From NCBI GenBank assembly GCA_947625845.1, contig CANQQB010000008.1, positions 1 through 51,605 of the forward strand: 51,605 bases of DNA. Direction: 5' to 3'. The notes beneath the pieces are model-generated. The model was given only the letters and a program-made list of their open reading frames with translations. It was not told the origin of the DNA and did not search any database. Position numbers and translations under genes: made by a program. Numbering within the stretch: position 1 is the first letter of the stretch; the number at the start of each line of letters is the position of its first letter. The stretch comes from an uncultured Oscillospiraceae bacterium (GTDB lineage Bacteria > Bacillota > Clostridia > Oscillospirales > Oscillospiraceae). Positions 27,601 to 36,114 of this stretch are shown piece by piece.

Positions 27601-29449
27601 GGTACTCAAAAGCCACGGCGCGGGTCATGCCCTCGCTGGTATGAATAGAGCCTCTGCCGCTTTCAACGTTCAGTATCAGCCGGCACTCCTTGGGTAAGCT
27701 GGTCATGTCCTCTCCCAGCATCACCAGCGTCATGCCGAGATGGTTGGTGAGCAGCTGGCGCATGATGAGCTCGTCCTCCAGAATGTGATAGTTTGTGCAA
27801 AAAACCACATAGTGGGGCAGGGGCACGGCCTTTTTCCCGCCCGCGTCCTCCGTCACGTCATCCTCCGTCTCGGCGGAGTTGCTTTTCCGGATGGACAGCA
27901 CCTCTTCCAGGTGCGCGACCACATCATGGACGTCGCCGGGGTCCGACGCCACCATCCTGAGCTGTCGGTCCTCGCTGGCGAACACATGCGGCAGCCACCT
28001 GGCCCAGGACCATTGCGACAGACTTCCCTCATCTGTCAGCACGGCGATACGGACGTCGTGATAGCTGTGCAGGGAGGCGATCTGCATCAAAAGACCCTGG
28101 GCGAACAGGACTGCCCGCGTCCCGCCCAGAATACCGATCACGGCTTCGTCCCGCAGCGCCAGCGTCACGGGGCAGTCGTGCATGACGGAATAGGCGGTCT
28201 TGAGCCTCTCCGGTTCTTTGCGCAGCGCGTCGTCGATCAGGGAGAGCTTCTCCTTCGGAATGCCGATCGCGCACGGCATATCTACGTCGCCGGTCCCAAC
28301 GCGCACGTCGAGGAAATCGCCGTGCAAAGGCATGCGGTCCCACAGCCGGTGGGTGTCGGCCATCGGCAATTGGGCGCATTGCGCCACATTTGGATAGGTG
28401 TCGAGCAAGCGCTCCCGCTCCTGCTCGTTCATCGCCTGCAGGGCAAGCTCCGTCTCGGCGATGTACCGGCGGTACATCCCCACGCGGCGCTCTTCCGTCA
28501 AAAGCTCGGTCTTTTTTCGGTACTTGCGATTCACCAGCGCCCACATCACCGCCAGTACGGACGATGTGCCGATCATCACCACGCCGCTGGAGAGCAGGTT
28601 GCTGCCGTTGCTGGCGACGACTGTGCCCATCAGCATGGGCAGTATCATCGTCATGGACGGGCCCACCTGCAAAAGCAGCGGCTGCGTACCCGGCTCCGCC
28701 TTAGGGAGCGGGGCCTCTATTTCCACATCCTCCGCCTGGCAGGGAACGAGCATCCTCGGGATACGCTTATATTCCCGATAGACGCTGGGAAGCTCCGCTG
28801 TTTCGCGCTCTTTGTCCGCCGCGTCCTCGGGAAGCCATTTTTCCAGGGTACATTCCCTGCTTCCCGCGGTTTGGCTGACGGCGATGAACTTGTCAAGGTA
28901 CACGATCTTCAGCCCGGTGGGAAAGGCCAGCACGTCGCCAAAGTTCAGCTTCACCTTGGCGTTCAGGATCTTTCGTCCGTTGATATATGTTCCGTTGGAG
29001 GATCGGTCCTGATACCGGACGGACCCGTCCTGCGCCAGCCCCAGCAGACCGTGCGCCCCGCTCATAAGCGCGCCCGAATCGCGGATATCCGCGTTTTCGC
29101 TCCGTCCGATCGCCACAGGCCGAGAGGGCAGGCGATACTTTGTGAAGCGCAGCCATTGTTTCTCGAAGGGCTTGACGATCATCCGCATCTCCCGTCCGGA
29201 GCGCGTGTCGCACAGAGAAAACACCGTCTCGCCCTTTACCTCGCACTCGCTGCGGCCGCCGCTCTTCCACGCCAGCGGCGCGTTAGGACACACCCAAACG
29301 CTGCCGTCCAAAGACCGGACGGCAATATACATATCGTGATCCAGGCCGGTCTCATCCTGGCGGAGAACGATCTTTTTATTCCAGTTGCTTTGATCGGGGA
29401 AATAGACGTCCTTGAACTGATCGCCATACATAAGCCACGCGGTGTACAT
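24698..29449 (-). CDS. essC: EssC/EccC-type FHA-FtsK/SpoIIIE ATPase, motor of the type VII system
   Basis: 1583 residues. Two N-terminal FHA-type units, the second with RSENADIRDSG and DRSSNGTYINGRK (about 115-185). Two membrane helices (about 245-295). Three FtsK-like ATPase domains follow. The first (Walker A GTTGSGKS near 706, Walker B LIIIVDEFAEL near 813) is intact. The second has Walker A GLAGTGKT (near 1046), but Walker B is IVVFVDRYAQL without the Glu. The third has a degenerate Walker A (YGPKRSGVTN, near 1370) and VDNAGQL. This is the usual EssC layout and length. It drives export of WXG100 proteins. FHA residues suggest phosphothreonine binding, unusual because EssC FHA domains often lack it. 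Sits between the FHA/PG-binding protein and LytTR. Confidence 0.95.
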   Translation of the reverse strand: MYTAWLMYGDQFKDVYFPDQSNWNKKIVLRQDETGLDHDMYIAVRSLDGSVWVCPNAPLAWKSGGRSECEVKGETVFSLCDTRSGREMRMIVKPFEKQWLRFTKYRLPSRPVAIGRSENADIRDSGALMSGAHGLLGLAQDGSVRYQDRSSNGTYINGRKILNAKVKLNFGDVLAFPTGLKIVYLDKFIAVSQTAGSRECTLEKWLPEDAADKERETAELPSVYREYKRIPRMLVPCQAEDVEIEAPLPKAEPGTQPLLLQVGPSMTMILPMLMGTVVASNGSNLLSSGVVMIGTSSVLAVMWALVNRKYRKKTELLTEERRVGMYRRYIAETELALQAMNEQERERLLDTYPNVAQCAQLPMADTHRLWDRMPLHGDFLDVRVGTGDVDMPCAIGIPKEKLSLIDDALRKEPERLKTAYSVMHDCPVTLALRDEAVIGILGGTRAVLFAQGLLMQIASLHSYHDVRIAVLTDEGSLSQWSWARWLPHVFASEDRQLRMVASDPGDVHDVVAHLEEVLSIRKSNSAETEDDVTEDAGGKKAVPLPHYVVFCTNYHILEDELIMRQLLTNHLGMTLVMLGEDMTSLPKECRLILNVESGRGSIHTSEGMTRAVAFEYPDKGLVKDFSRTMAPMRVRDVAENAAIPTLVSFLDIYGVRRTEDLEVWRMWTENRTYDGIKSVIGYRAGSQPFVLDISDRFHGPHGLIAGTTGSGKSVMLETYILSLALNYSPRQVQFILIDYKGGGMADSFRNLPHVAGIIDNLQGPRVIDRALASLNGEIHRRERIFKEVQINNINDYTRQFGDVPGKELPHLIIIVDEFAELKSEQPEFMSELVSASRVGRSLGIHLILATQKPSNSVSDEIWANSRFHLCLRVQTRQDSMEMLKRPDAAYIKGMGRCFIQIGNDEEFHQVQTSYSGLDYKPDEPRPEEMPQLINDIGRVISAPRINSPTEEKAPSQMEAVLARIMDVAADHGLAENRQLWLPELPAQIYLRDIELFKRAARDGGGYPNPIGNIIIPAGMADDVANQQYVPFTVDLTQSRNLMVTGLAGTGKTTVMQSLVYSLCSLYDPEHLNIYILSLTSQTLRNLAAFPQVGDIAFDGEDLEIKRFINMLFDEMLRRASLFAKASTDSFVAYNAARVKRGEKPEPAIVVFVDRYAQLRDMFANEDYYTARIQALAQEGSGRGIHFIVTAMTNNEVPMRIRSSFGGVALRMKERGDYTECLGKSVPYDMPPIAAQAGRGMGIADGRIYEIQFALGGAAPTHTGGGFASPREWKRYAVTKALQQLEPLSDVERAERIAAYAKELDAAWAGERPAPIPRLPQKPDWDAFYASKQFKEAAAEPFAIPFGYDMVRGCVAVLHTEKSPSWAVYGPKRSGVTNFLKLMARVMTARGADVHIIADENWNSLAAELNAQLYTTEESIVGFLQAFIERYAKVRKPLHDAAVQKGKAAAIRQAAAFKPCCILVDNAGQLAPRFGKEPHKQYLPLVQGLLGEIVEKQYYNFIIFMGFSSADRTAYMEDPVKKLAAQGRAVALGGKLAEFDPCGVGNSLNSRARGMAMPLGQGFVGDNGNALQIVVPLAEKEEEE

Positions 29450-29469
29450 ATCGTCTCTCCTCTTCTCTG

Positions 29470-30813
29470 TCAGTAGTACGCATACTCCACTTCGTAAGGC
29501 CGGTCGTTCAGCATGATACGGTCCGCCTGTTCCAGGCGGTAAGGCCGCCCTGCCTCCATGCGCTTGCTGTTCAGATATGTTCCGTTGATAGAACCCTGGT
29601 CGACGGCATAGCAGACGCTTTCCTTCGCGTTGTATTCCACGACGAGATGCCGCCGTCCGATCCGGGGATCGGAGATCACATGGTCGCAGCTGGGGTCGCG
29701 CCCGATGAAAAACTTCGGCTTATCCACCTTGATGCGCTGTTTGTCGTGTCCGCCCATTTCCGACAGGATCATATAGGTCTTCTCCGCCTTAACCCTGGGC
29801 GGCGCCGGGACCGGCTCCAGGCCGTCGGCCGCCGACGGGGCCTTCTTGCGCGCGAACAGCTCCGGCCGCTGCTTTTTCAGCGCCAGCAGGCTCACCAGCA
29901 GCGCCACGATGCCCAGCAGCAGATAGAGGATATTGGCCACGGCCAGCAGGAACAGGACCGCGGCCACGGGTATTAGGATGAGAATCAAATACAGCACGCG
30001 GTTCTCCGCCACGCCCTCCGGCGTTTTCTTCGCGGTCAGCTTGATGATGAGCACGATGATGACGCAAAGCAAAACGAAGCCGATCAGCAAAATGGCCGCG
30101 TTGGGGATGGGCACTCCAGCAATATGGCCCACGCCCTTTATATAGGCAAAGACCCGCTCCCCCAGGCCCTGTTTGCGGGAATAGGGGACCGCATCCTCGC
30201 CGAAGAGCTTTTTCTGAAGCTCGGTCGTTATGCCGTCGCCCTGCTCGTAAACCAGCTTGTTGGCGGTCACGAACGCGTCCACCGCCGTTTGGAGGCGGTC
30301 GTCGTATACCCCGGGCGTGAACTCGCCCGCGGCGGCGTTATAGCCCAGTTCGTTCAGCCGGTTCTGCACGCGGGTCACGTCGTCTCCCTCGCTGCCGGGC
30401 GGGAGCGGGGCGTATTCGTCCTCGACGGGCGTGACCAGCGGTCCCTCCGTCTCGCCCATCACGCGCCAATACAGCACGTTGGTCACGCCGTCCTCATAAT
30501 ACGTGAATTCCGGGTTGAGCCGGCACACCAGCATCACCGCGGCCATGGTGAGGTCGTCCAGCTCCTTCGACTGGAGCACGGCGTCGCTGACGCCGGCGCT
30601 GTAAAACCCCAGTTCATGCAGCCGCGCCTTGAAATTGATGATGTCCACGTCCACTACGGAGGGGTCTTCTCCCACCAGGAATTTTGCCCCGTACTCCTCG
30701 CTGTCCGCGGCCCACGCGCCGCCGGGGATCAGCGCCAGCGCGCACACGATCGCCAGACATAGCAGCAGACACGTCAAAGGTCTTTGCATTTTCGTGGTAA
30801 AGCGTCTCATCAT
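29470..30813 (-). CDS. Exported PG-binding-like / membrane / cytoplasmic FHA protein
   Basis: 447 residues. Signal-like helix (about 15-36), two peptidoglycan-binding-like repeats (FKARLHELGFYSAGVSDAV; VQNRLNELGYNAAAGEFTPG), membrane helices near 240-265 and 275-320 (NAAILLIGFVLLCVIIVLII, then ILILIPVAAVLFLLAVANIL), and a C-terminal FHA domain (FFIGRDPSCDHVISD, RRHLVVEY, DQGSINGTYLN). It could tie the cell wall to the EssC complex through its FHA domain. It is placed where other type VIIb loci have small membrane components, but I see no homology to EssA, EssB or EsaA. Confidence 0.85.
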   Translation of the reverse strand: MMRRFTTKMQRPLTCLLLCLAIVCALALIPGGAWAADSEEYGAKFLVGEDPSVVDVDIINFKARLHELGFYSAGVSDAVLQSKELDDLTMAAVMLVCRLNPEFTYYEDGVTNVLYWRVMGETEGPLVTPVEDEYAPLPPGSEGDDVTRVQNRLNELGYNAAAGEFTPGVYDDRLQTAVDAFVTANKLVYEQGDGITTELQKKLFGEDAVPYSRKQGLGERVFAYIKGVGHIAGVPIPNAAILLIGFVLLCVIIVLIIKLTAKKTPEGVAENRVLYLILILIPVAAVLFLLAVANILYLLLGIVALLVSLLALKKQRPELFARKKAPSAADGLEPVPAPPRVKAEKTYMILSEMGGHDKQRIKVDKPKFFIGRDPSCDHVISDPRIGRRHLVVEYNAKESVCYAVDQGSINGTYLNSKRMEAGRPYRLEQADRIMLNDRPYEVEYAYY

Positions 30814-30852
30814 AACAATCTCTCCGTGTATGTTGATCTTCCTGGTATGTCC

Positions 30853-31788
30853 TCAGAGCCAGGCGTCCGCCTCGCACACGAGTATATCGGCGTCCGGGCA
30901 AAAACCGCTCGTCCCCTTGCCGGCGGGCGACAGGGCCACGGCCTTGTCCGCGTCGGCGGCCAGGCGCTCCCAGGCGTTTTTCTCCGCCGGACCAAGCGCA
31001 TCCCCGCGCGCCAGACATTGCTCCAAATCACGCCGCGCCTGCGCGCAGCTTGCATATCGCCGGCCGGGGTCTTTTTCCAGACAGCGCCGGAGGACCGCGC
31101 CCAGGCCGCCGCTCTCCCGTCCGTCGGGCGCACGATCCAAGAGGCCGTTCGCTGTCGGCGCTTCGCCGGTCAGCAGGAAGAACAGCACCGCGCCCAGGCT
31201 ATAGACGTCCGCTCTCGTGTCCGCCCATCCGCCGCTCTCCGTCAGCTCCGGGGCGGCAAAGCCCGTCGTCCCGGATCCGCCTGTCTGCCTGTCTCCGAAC
31301 TCGTCATATACCCGCGCCGCCCCCAGATCCAGCAGCTTGACGGCGGGCTTGGCCCGGTCCGTCAGCATGACGTTGGAGGGCTTCAAACCACAAAAGACGA
31401 TCGGGGTAGGCTGCGTGTGCAGACGATCCAGGGCCTCGCACAGCCGGATACCGACCCGGATAGCATCCGCGGGGCACATTGGCCCGAACGCGCGGACCGT
31501 ATCAGCCAGTGTCCGTCCCGGCAGATACTCCATGACCATATAGAGCGCGTTTTCCGTCTCAAATACCTCTTCCACCCGCGGCAGGGAGGCGTGAGACAGC
31601 TTCACCATCAGCATCGACTCCATCAACGCGGCGTTTTTCCGGCCATCCTCCCCGGTTTGTATCTGCTTGACGGCCCATGTTTTGTTTTGCTCTCTGTCTA
31701 CCGCCATATAGACGGTCGACAGCCCGTCCCGGCCAAGCTCGCTCAAGACCTCATACCGGCCGTGCAGGACGGAGCCAATATCAGCCAT
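30853..31788 (-). CDS. Ser/Thr kinase-fold protein, probable pseudokinase
   Basis: About 311 residues, no membrane segment. Kinase fold landmarks are LGRDGLSTVYMA (loop), WAVKQI (Lys), LLDLGAAR (DFG equivalent, Asp kept) and GFAAPEL. The catalytic loop, normally HRDxKPxN, reads VFCGLKPSNVML: both His-Arg and the catalytic Asp are missing. It should bind nucleotide but phosphorylate poorly or not at all. ATG 31788 is preferred over 31794 because GGAGG is too close to the latter. It lies between a PP2C gene and the FHA membrane protein. EssB, absent from this locus, is also a pseudokinase-fold protein, which makes this an interesting stand-in candidate, though it has no membrane helix. Confidence 0.85.
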   Translation of the reverse strand: MADIGSVLHGRYEVLSELGRDGLSTVYMAVDREQNKTWAVKQIQTGEDGRKNAALMESMLMVKLSHASLPRVEEVFETENALYMVMEYLPGRTLADTVRAFGPMCPADAIRVGIRLCEALDRLHTQPTPIVFCGLKPSNVMLTDRAKPAVKLLDLGAARVYDEFGDRQTGGSGTTGFAAPELTESGGWADTRADVYSLGAVLFFLLTGEAPTANGLLDRAPDGRESGGLGAVLRRCLEKDPGRRYASCAQARRDLEQCLARGDALGPAEKNAWERLAADADKAVALSPAGKGTSGFCPDADILVCEADAWL

Positions 31789-31807
31789 CGGCATTCACCT
31801 CCGCCCT

Positions 31808-32575
31808 TCAGACAAGCCCGACCGCCACGGCGGTAATGTTATCTGTCTCGCCCTGCTCCATCACCCGATGCGCAAGCTCCGACAGTTTTGCCTGCATGCC
31901 GTCGCCGTGCCCCGGCAGACAGGCGCAAAGCTCTTGCCTTGCTGTTTCCAGGTCCAAATAATGCCACAATCCGTCGGAACACAGCAGAAATATGTCCGAC
32001 GGCGAAACGCGCTGCTCCAGGATATCCGGCTCCAGGCCTTCCGATTCACCCAGACACTGATAGAGAATGTTGCGCCTGTTGTCGACCCAGGCCTCCTTCG
32101 GGTCTATGGCACCGATGTCGATGCCGCGCTGTACCACAGAGTGGTCCCGTGTCAACTGCCGGACATCGTTTCCCACAGCGTATATCCTTGAGTCGCCCAC
32201 GTTGGCCGTGACGCAATGCCCGGCATACAAAAGCAGCATCGTCAGGGTCGTGCCGAGTTTGATGCCGTGATTTTCAGAATAGTTTTCCAGCGTCAGACTG
32301 ATCCGCCTGATGACCGCTTCGATGCTTCCCCGGAGAGCCGGAAACGCGTATCCCTTCCGTAAAAGCGGCGGCAGATCGTTTTCGAACCACTCCGACAGGA
32401 GGCGGACCGCCGTGGCGCTCGCCAGCTCCCCGCGGGCGCGGCCTCCCATCCCGTCGCATACCGCCGCCATGACCAGCGGCCCGCCGTCGGTATCAGCGGA
32501 ACGAATGATCAACGCGTCCTGATTCGTTGGTCTGGTCGTTCCTTTGGTTGAATAATAAGCCGACAATATAGCCAT
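31808..32575 (-). CDS. PP2C-family Ser/Thr protein phosphatase
   Basis: 255 residues, single domain. Motifs in order: RPTNQDALI, AAVCDGMGGRARGE, LGTTLTMLLL, ANVGDSRIYAV, LTRDHSV, LLCSDGLW and GETDNITAVAV. The metal-binding Asp residues are all present. It would reverse phosphorylation by the locus kinases. It is paired with the pseudokinase; a second PP2C at 45265-46044 is paired with an active kinase. Confidence 0.95.
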   Translation of the reverse strand: MAILSAYYSTKGTTRPTNQDALIIRSADTDGGPLVMAAVCDGMGGRARGELASATAVRLLSEWFENDLPPLLRKGYAFPALRGSIEAVIRRISLTLENYSENHGIKLGTTLTMLLLYAGHCVTANVGDSRIYAVGNDVRQLTRDHSVVQRGIDIGAIDPKEAWVDNRRNILYQCLGESEGLEPDILEQRVSPSDIFLLCSDGLWHYLDLETARQELCACLPGHGDGMQAKLSELAHRVMEQGETDNITAVAVGLV

Positions 32576-32617
32576 ATGTCACACCTGATCTCCCAGTTTC
32601 GCTTTTGTGCGCCGGGT

Positions 32618-35600
32618 TCAGCGCAGGGGCGCAACGTCATAAGTACAGCTGTAAGTATCGCTGAGATCGAGTGCGTAATTGCCCCTTGCGTCGAGATCCA
32701 ACGAGGTGATGCCGGTCGTGTAATCATAGGCGTCGCCGTCGATGTAGATGATACCCGAATCCAGGCTCCATTTGTACGTGTCGGATCCACGAACGCCGCC
32801 GTTCCTGGTCGTCCACCAGTCCACGGTACCGTCCCCATAGAATTTCAGGTTGGTCGCGCTTTGTTTTGGGTCCCGGCCCGCCGTCCAAACGGTTTGCGAG
32901 TCCCCAATGATACGCTTGGTATGAAAATCGTTCCAGTATTTCTCTGAGGAGCCGTAATAGTAACTGTACGTAAAGGTCTGGGGCGTTCCATACCCGCCGC
33001 TGTAGCTCACCACGATACTGCCGTTGCTCTTCAGCTCCACCGTCCCGTTCGAGTCCCCTGTTGTTTTGAAAGTCCCCTTGTTGTTTTTCAGCGCGACCGT
33101 ATAAGCGGCATAGTAGTCACCCGGGTAGGAGGTCGTCACAAATTCGATCGAGTCCTCGCTGAGAGAGTTGATCAGAAACAGATCAAACAGATCATCCTTG
33201 GAGGTGAGATATACGCCTTCCTCAAAAGTCTGTGTCGTGGACAGCTTGCACGTGATGCTCTGACCGTCGCTCTTGGCGTTATACAGACTCTTGCCGTCCT
33301 TGCTCGCCACCTGTACCGCAAAGGTGTACTTGGTCCCGTTCTTGGCTTTCGTCCAGGTGTAACTGGTCTTGGTGGTGTCACCGATCTTTATCCAATCTCC
33401 GGAGCCGGTCTTGTAGAATATCCGGTACGCGGCAGCACCGCCCACTTTGCCCCAGGTAAGTTTGATGCCTGTGCCCGCATTCGACACTCCGCTGATTTTT
33501 ACCTGCCCAATATAGGTCTTGTTGAAACCGTCACTCTTGGCGTTATACAGACTCTTGCCATCCTTGCTCGCCACCTGCACCGCAAAGGTGTACTTGGTAC
33601 CACTCTTGGCCTTGGTCCAGGTATAGCTGGTGGAAGTCGTGTCCGCTATCTTCGTCCAGTCCCCGGAGCCGGTCTTGTAGAACACCCGGTAAGCGGCCGC
33701 GCCGCCGACCTTGCCCCAAGTGAGCTTTACGCCTGTGGGCTTGTTCTCGGCCTTGCTGATTTTTACCTGCCCGATATATGTCTTGTTGAATCCGTCACTC
33801 TTGGCGTTATACAGGCTCTTGCCGTCTTTACTCACGACCTGCACCGCAAAGGTGTACTTGGTCCCGCTCTTGGCCTTGGTCCAAGTGTAGCTGGTCGCGG
33901 TCGTGTCCGCAATCTTTGTCCAGTCGCCGGAGCCGGTCTTGTAGAATACCCGATAAGCGGCCGCGCCGCCGACCTTGCCCCAGGTAAGCTTCACGCCGGT
34001 GGGCTTATTCTCAGCCTTGCTGATTTTTACCTGCCCGATGTATGTCTTGTTGAATCCGTCGCTCTTGGCGTTATACAGACTCTTGCCGTCTTTACTCGCC
34101 ACCTGGACCGCAAAGGTGTACTTGGTCCCGCTCTTGGCCTTGGTCCAAGTGTAGCTGGTCGCGGTAGTGTCCGCAATCTTCGTCCAATCCCCGGACCCGG
34201 TCTTGTAGAACACCCGGTATGCTGCCGCGCCGCCTACTTTGCTCCAAGTGAGCTTCACGCCTGTGGGCTTGTTCTCCGCCTTGCTGATCTTCACTTGGCC
34301 GATGTACGTCTTGTTACAATTGGCGCTTTTGGCGCTCTTGACGCTTCCATCCTGACTGAAAGCGACGACGGAAAAAGCATACTTCGTCCCGCTCTGGGCC
34401 TTCGTCCAAGTATAGTTCGTCTTGGTGGTATCCGCTATCTTCGTCCATGCCCCGGACCCTATCTTGTAGTAGACCCGGTACTTGGCCGCGCCGGAGACAG
34501 CGCTCCAGGTGAGCTTCACGCCGGTGGGCTTGTTCTCCGCCTTGCTGATCTTGGGAGCCGCAAGCTTGGAAGGCGCGGTGGCGCTGCTATAGTGGATCGT
34601 GGCCTCCCGTAGGCCGTCGTTATTTCTCCCGAAATAAATAGCGTTCCACTGTGCCTTGGACCCGCCGTAATATACGTCTTTCAAGTCCGTAATGAACGCA
34701 AACGCATCATCCCCGATGCTGGCCATGCTGCTGGGGATCGTTATGCTCGTCAAATCGTAACAACACGAAAAGGCGCCGGTGCCAATGCTGGTCACGCCGT
34801 TGGGAAGCGTCACGCTCTTAAGGCCCAGGTGGTCGTGGAACACGTGGTCGCCAATGCTGGTCACGCCGCTGGGGACCGTATATGACGCCGCACTTTTTCC
34901 TGCCGGATAGCAAACCAGCGTCTTTTTATCGGTGGAAAACAACACCCCATCCACACTGGAATACGTCTTGCTTCCTGCGGCCACCTGGATGCTCGATAAG
35001 TTGAAGCAGTAGTCAAACACAAAGTTCCCGATGCTGGTCACGGCAGCAGGGATCGTTATGCTCGTCAGCGGGCAGCCAAAAAAAGCATAAGTACCGATAC
35101 TGGTCACACTGTCAGGGATCGTCACACTTTCCAAGTTCATGCAATACATGAACATATAGTCCCCGATACTGGTCAAACCTGAGGGAAGCGTTATGCTCTT
35201 CAGATTGTAACTGTGGGAAAACCCACTCCCCCCAATGTAGGTCACACTGTCCGGGATCGTTATGTTCGGCAGACTGCTGCAACTATTAAACGCGTGGTCC
35301 CCAATACTGGTCACGCTGCCGGGGATCGATACGCTCGTCAGGTTTTCACAAAAATCAAACGCATAGTTGCCGATGCTGGTCACGCCGTCTTCGATGACCA
35401 CCGCTTGGATGGAGTCCCGACAGCTATACCAGGGGGTCATATACTCATTGCCGAAATCATAATCCTCCATCCATCCCTCGCCGGAGATGGTCAGCGTGCC
35501 GTCTTCAGACAGGGACCACCAAACATCGTCGCCATCGCCGCCGCAATAGCCGGAGTACGCCGCTGCGGGCACCGGCTCGGCATCCATATTCTCCGTTGCT

Positions 35601-35902
35601 TCTTCCGGTTCCTCAACCGGTTCCTCTGTGACGACCGGCTCTTCCGTCATGACCGGCTCTTCCGTCACGACAGGTTCTTCCGTCACGACAGGTTCCTCCG
35701 TCACGACCGGCTCTTCCGTCACGACAGGTTCCTCCGTCACGACAGGTTCCTCCGTCACGACCGGCTCTTCCGTCACGACAGGTTCCTCCGTCGCGAACGG
35801 CTCTTCTGTGATCTCCACAGGTGCTTCCTCCGCGAACGCCGGGACGCTCAGGGAGAACACAGCCACCACCGCCAGGAGCAGACATAAACCGCGCTTTGCC
35901 AT
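32618..35902 (-). CDS. Exported LRR (BspA-like) and fibronectin III-like repeat protein
   Basis: 1094 residues from ATG 35902 (GGAGG nine bases before). Signal peptide (1-24, PAFAEEAPVEI), a run of about 13 EEPVVT units (25-95), BspA-type leucine-rich repeats (about 165-430, units like TSIGDYAF and SVTIPDSVTSIG), then five fibronectin III-like modules of about 90 residues (KISKAENKPTGVKLTWGKVG to SLYNAKSDGFNKTYIGQV), and a 150-residue C-terminal domain of no known type. No sortase signal or C-terminal membrane helix, so probably secreted or wall-associated. It may be a surface adhesin or scaffold; its place within the secretion operon suggests linked expression, not proven export by it. Confidence 0.85.
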   Translation of the reverse strand: MAKRGLCLLLAVVAVFSLSVPAFAEEAPVEITEEPFATEEPVVTEEPVVTEEPVVTEEPVVTEEPVVTEEPVVTEEPVVTEEPVMTEEPVVTEEPVEEPEEATENMDAEPVPAAAYSGYCGGDGDDVWWSLSEDGTLTISGEGWMEDYDFGNEYMTPWYSCRDSIQAVVIEDGVTSIGNYAFDFCENLTSVSIPGSVTSIGDHAFNSCSSLPNITIPDSVTYIGGSGFSHSYNLKSITLPSGLTSIGDYMFMYCMNLESVTIPDSVTSIGTYAFFGCPLTSITIPAAVTSIGNFVFDYCFNLSSIQVAAGSKTYSSVDGVLFSTDKKTLVCYPAGKSAASYTVPSGVTSIGDHVFHDHLGLKSVTLPNGVTSIGTGAFSCCYDLTSITIPSSMASIGDDAFAFITDLKDVYYGGSKAQWNAIYFGRNNDGLREATIHYSSATAPSKLAAPKISKAENKPTGVKLTWSAVSGAAKYRVYYKIGSGAWTKIADTTKTNYTWTKAQSGTKYAFSVVAFSQDGSVKSAKSANCNKTYIGQVKISKAENKPTGVKLTWSKVGGAAAYRVFYKTGSGDWTKIADTTATSYTWTKAKSGTKYTFAVQVASKDGKSLYNAKSDGFNKTYIGQVKISKAENKPTGVKLTWGKVGGAAAYRVFYKTGSGDWTKIADTTATSYTWTKAKSGTKYTFAVQVVSKDGKSLYNAKSDGFNKTYIGQVKISKAENKPTGVKLTWGKVGGAAAYRVFYKTGSGDWTKIADTTSTSYTWTKAKSGTKYTFAVQVASKDGKSLYNAKSDGFNKTYIGQVKISGVSNAGTGIKLTWGKVGGAAAYRIFYKTGSGDWIKIGDTTKTSYTWTKAKNGTKYTFAVQVASKDGKSLYNAKSDGQSITCKLSTTQTFEEGVYLTSKDDLFDLFLINSLSEDSIEFVTTSYPGDYYAAYTVALKNNKGTFKTTGDSNGTVELKSNGSIVVSYSGGYGTPQTFTYSYYYGSSEKYWNDFHTKRIIGDSQTVWTAGRDPKQSATNLKFYGDGTVDWWTTRNGGVRGSDTYKWSLDSGIIYIDGDAYDYTTGITSLDLDARGNYALDLSDTYSCTYDVAPLR
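33250..34560. repeat. Five tandem Fn3-coding repeats, three nearly identical
   Basis: Period about 261-267 bases. Units 2 to 4 differ at only a handful of codons (for example Ser/Gly before KVGG and Ala/Val in QVASKDG), while units 1 and 5 are more diverged, which points to recent amplification of the central units. Copy number could vary between strains and assemblies. Confidence 0.8.
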
Positions 35903-35950
35903 ACTTTTATCCTCCATGCAGCAAAATGAAAACACCAAGTTCGTCATAAC

Positions 35951-36067
35951 CTACACCGTGCCGGTCAGACTCCCCGCGTCATAATAGAACCACCGGCCCC
36001 GCGCTTTGTAAAACACGCCCTGTGCATGGCTGACGATGACTGAATCCACCGCGATATCCGGTTCCAT
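35951..36067 (-). pseudogene. Possible truncated FHA-domain remnant, 38 codons
   Basis: In the gap between the VWA-FHA and LRR genes the minus strand encodes MEPDIAVDSVIVSHAQG followed by RGRWFYYDAGSLTGTV and a stop. The order Ser-His-Ala, then Gly-x-Trp, then Asp-x-Gly-Ser-x-x-Gly-Thr is the central part of an FHA domain (compare VSRxHA and LGSTNGT). Both ends of the domain are missing. It is probably the scar of a lost FHA gene; a short functional ORF is less likely. Confidence 0.4.
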
Positions 36068-36114
36068 GTCCGGCGTGCGGCGTCCCCGCTGTCACTGTTC
36101 ATCCCCCTGCCGGT

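Noticed and set aside
25268-29476. Two long + strand open frames (553 and 578 codons) across essC
   Set aside because: Antisense shadows of essC with compositionally biased products and no ribosome sites.
30853-31788. Calling this protein EssB
   Set aside because: It has the pseudokinase character but no membrane helix or extracytoplasmic domain and normal kinase length, so the EssB name is not supported.
35600-35815. Regular 15-base repeats suggesting a CRISPR-like array
   Set aside because: They encode the EEPVVT stalk of the LRR protein in frame, with no spacers.
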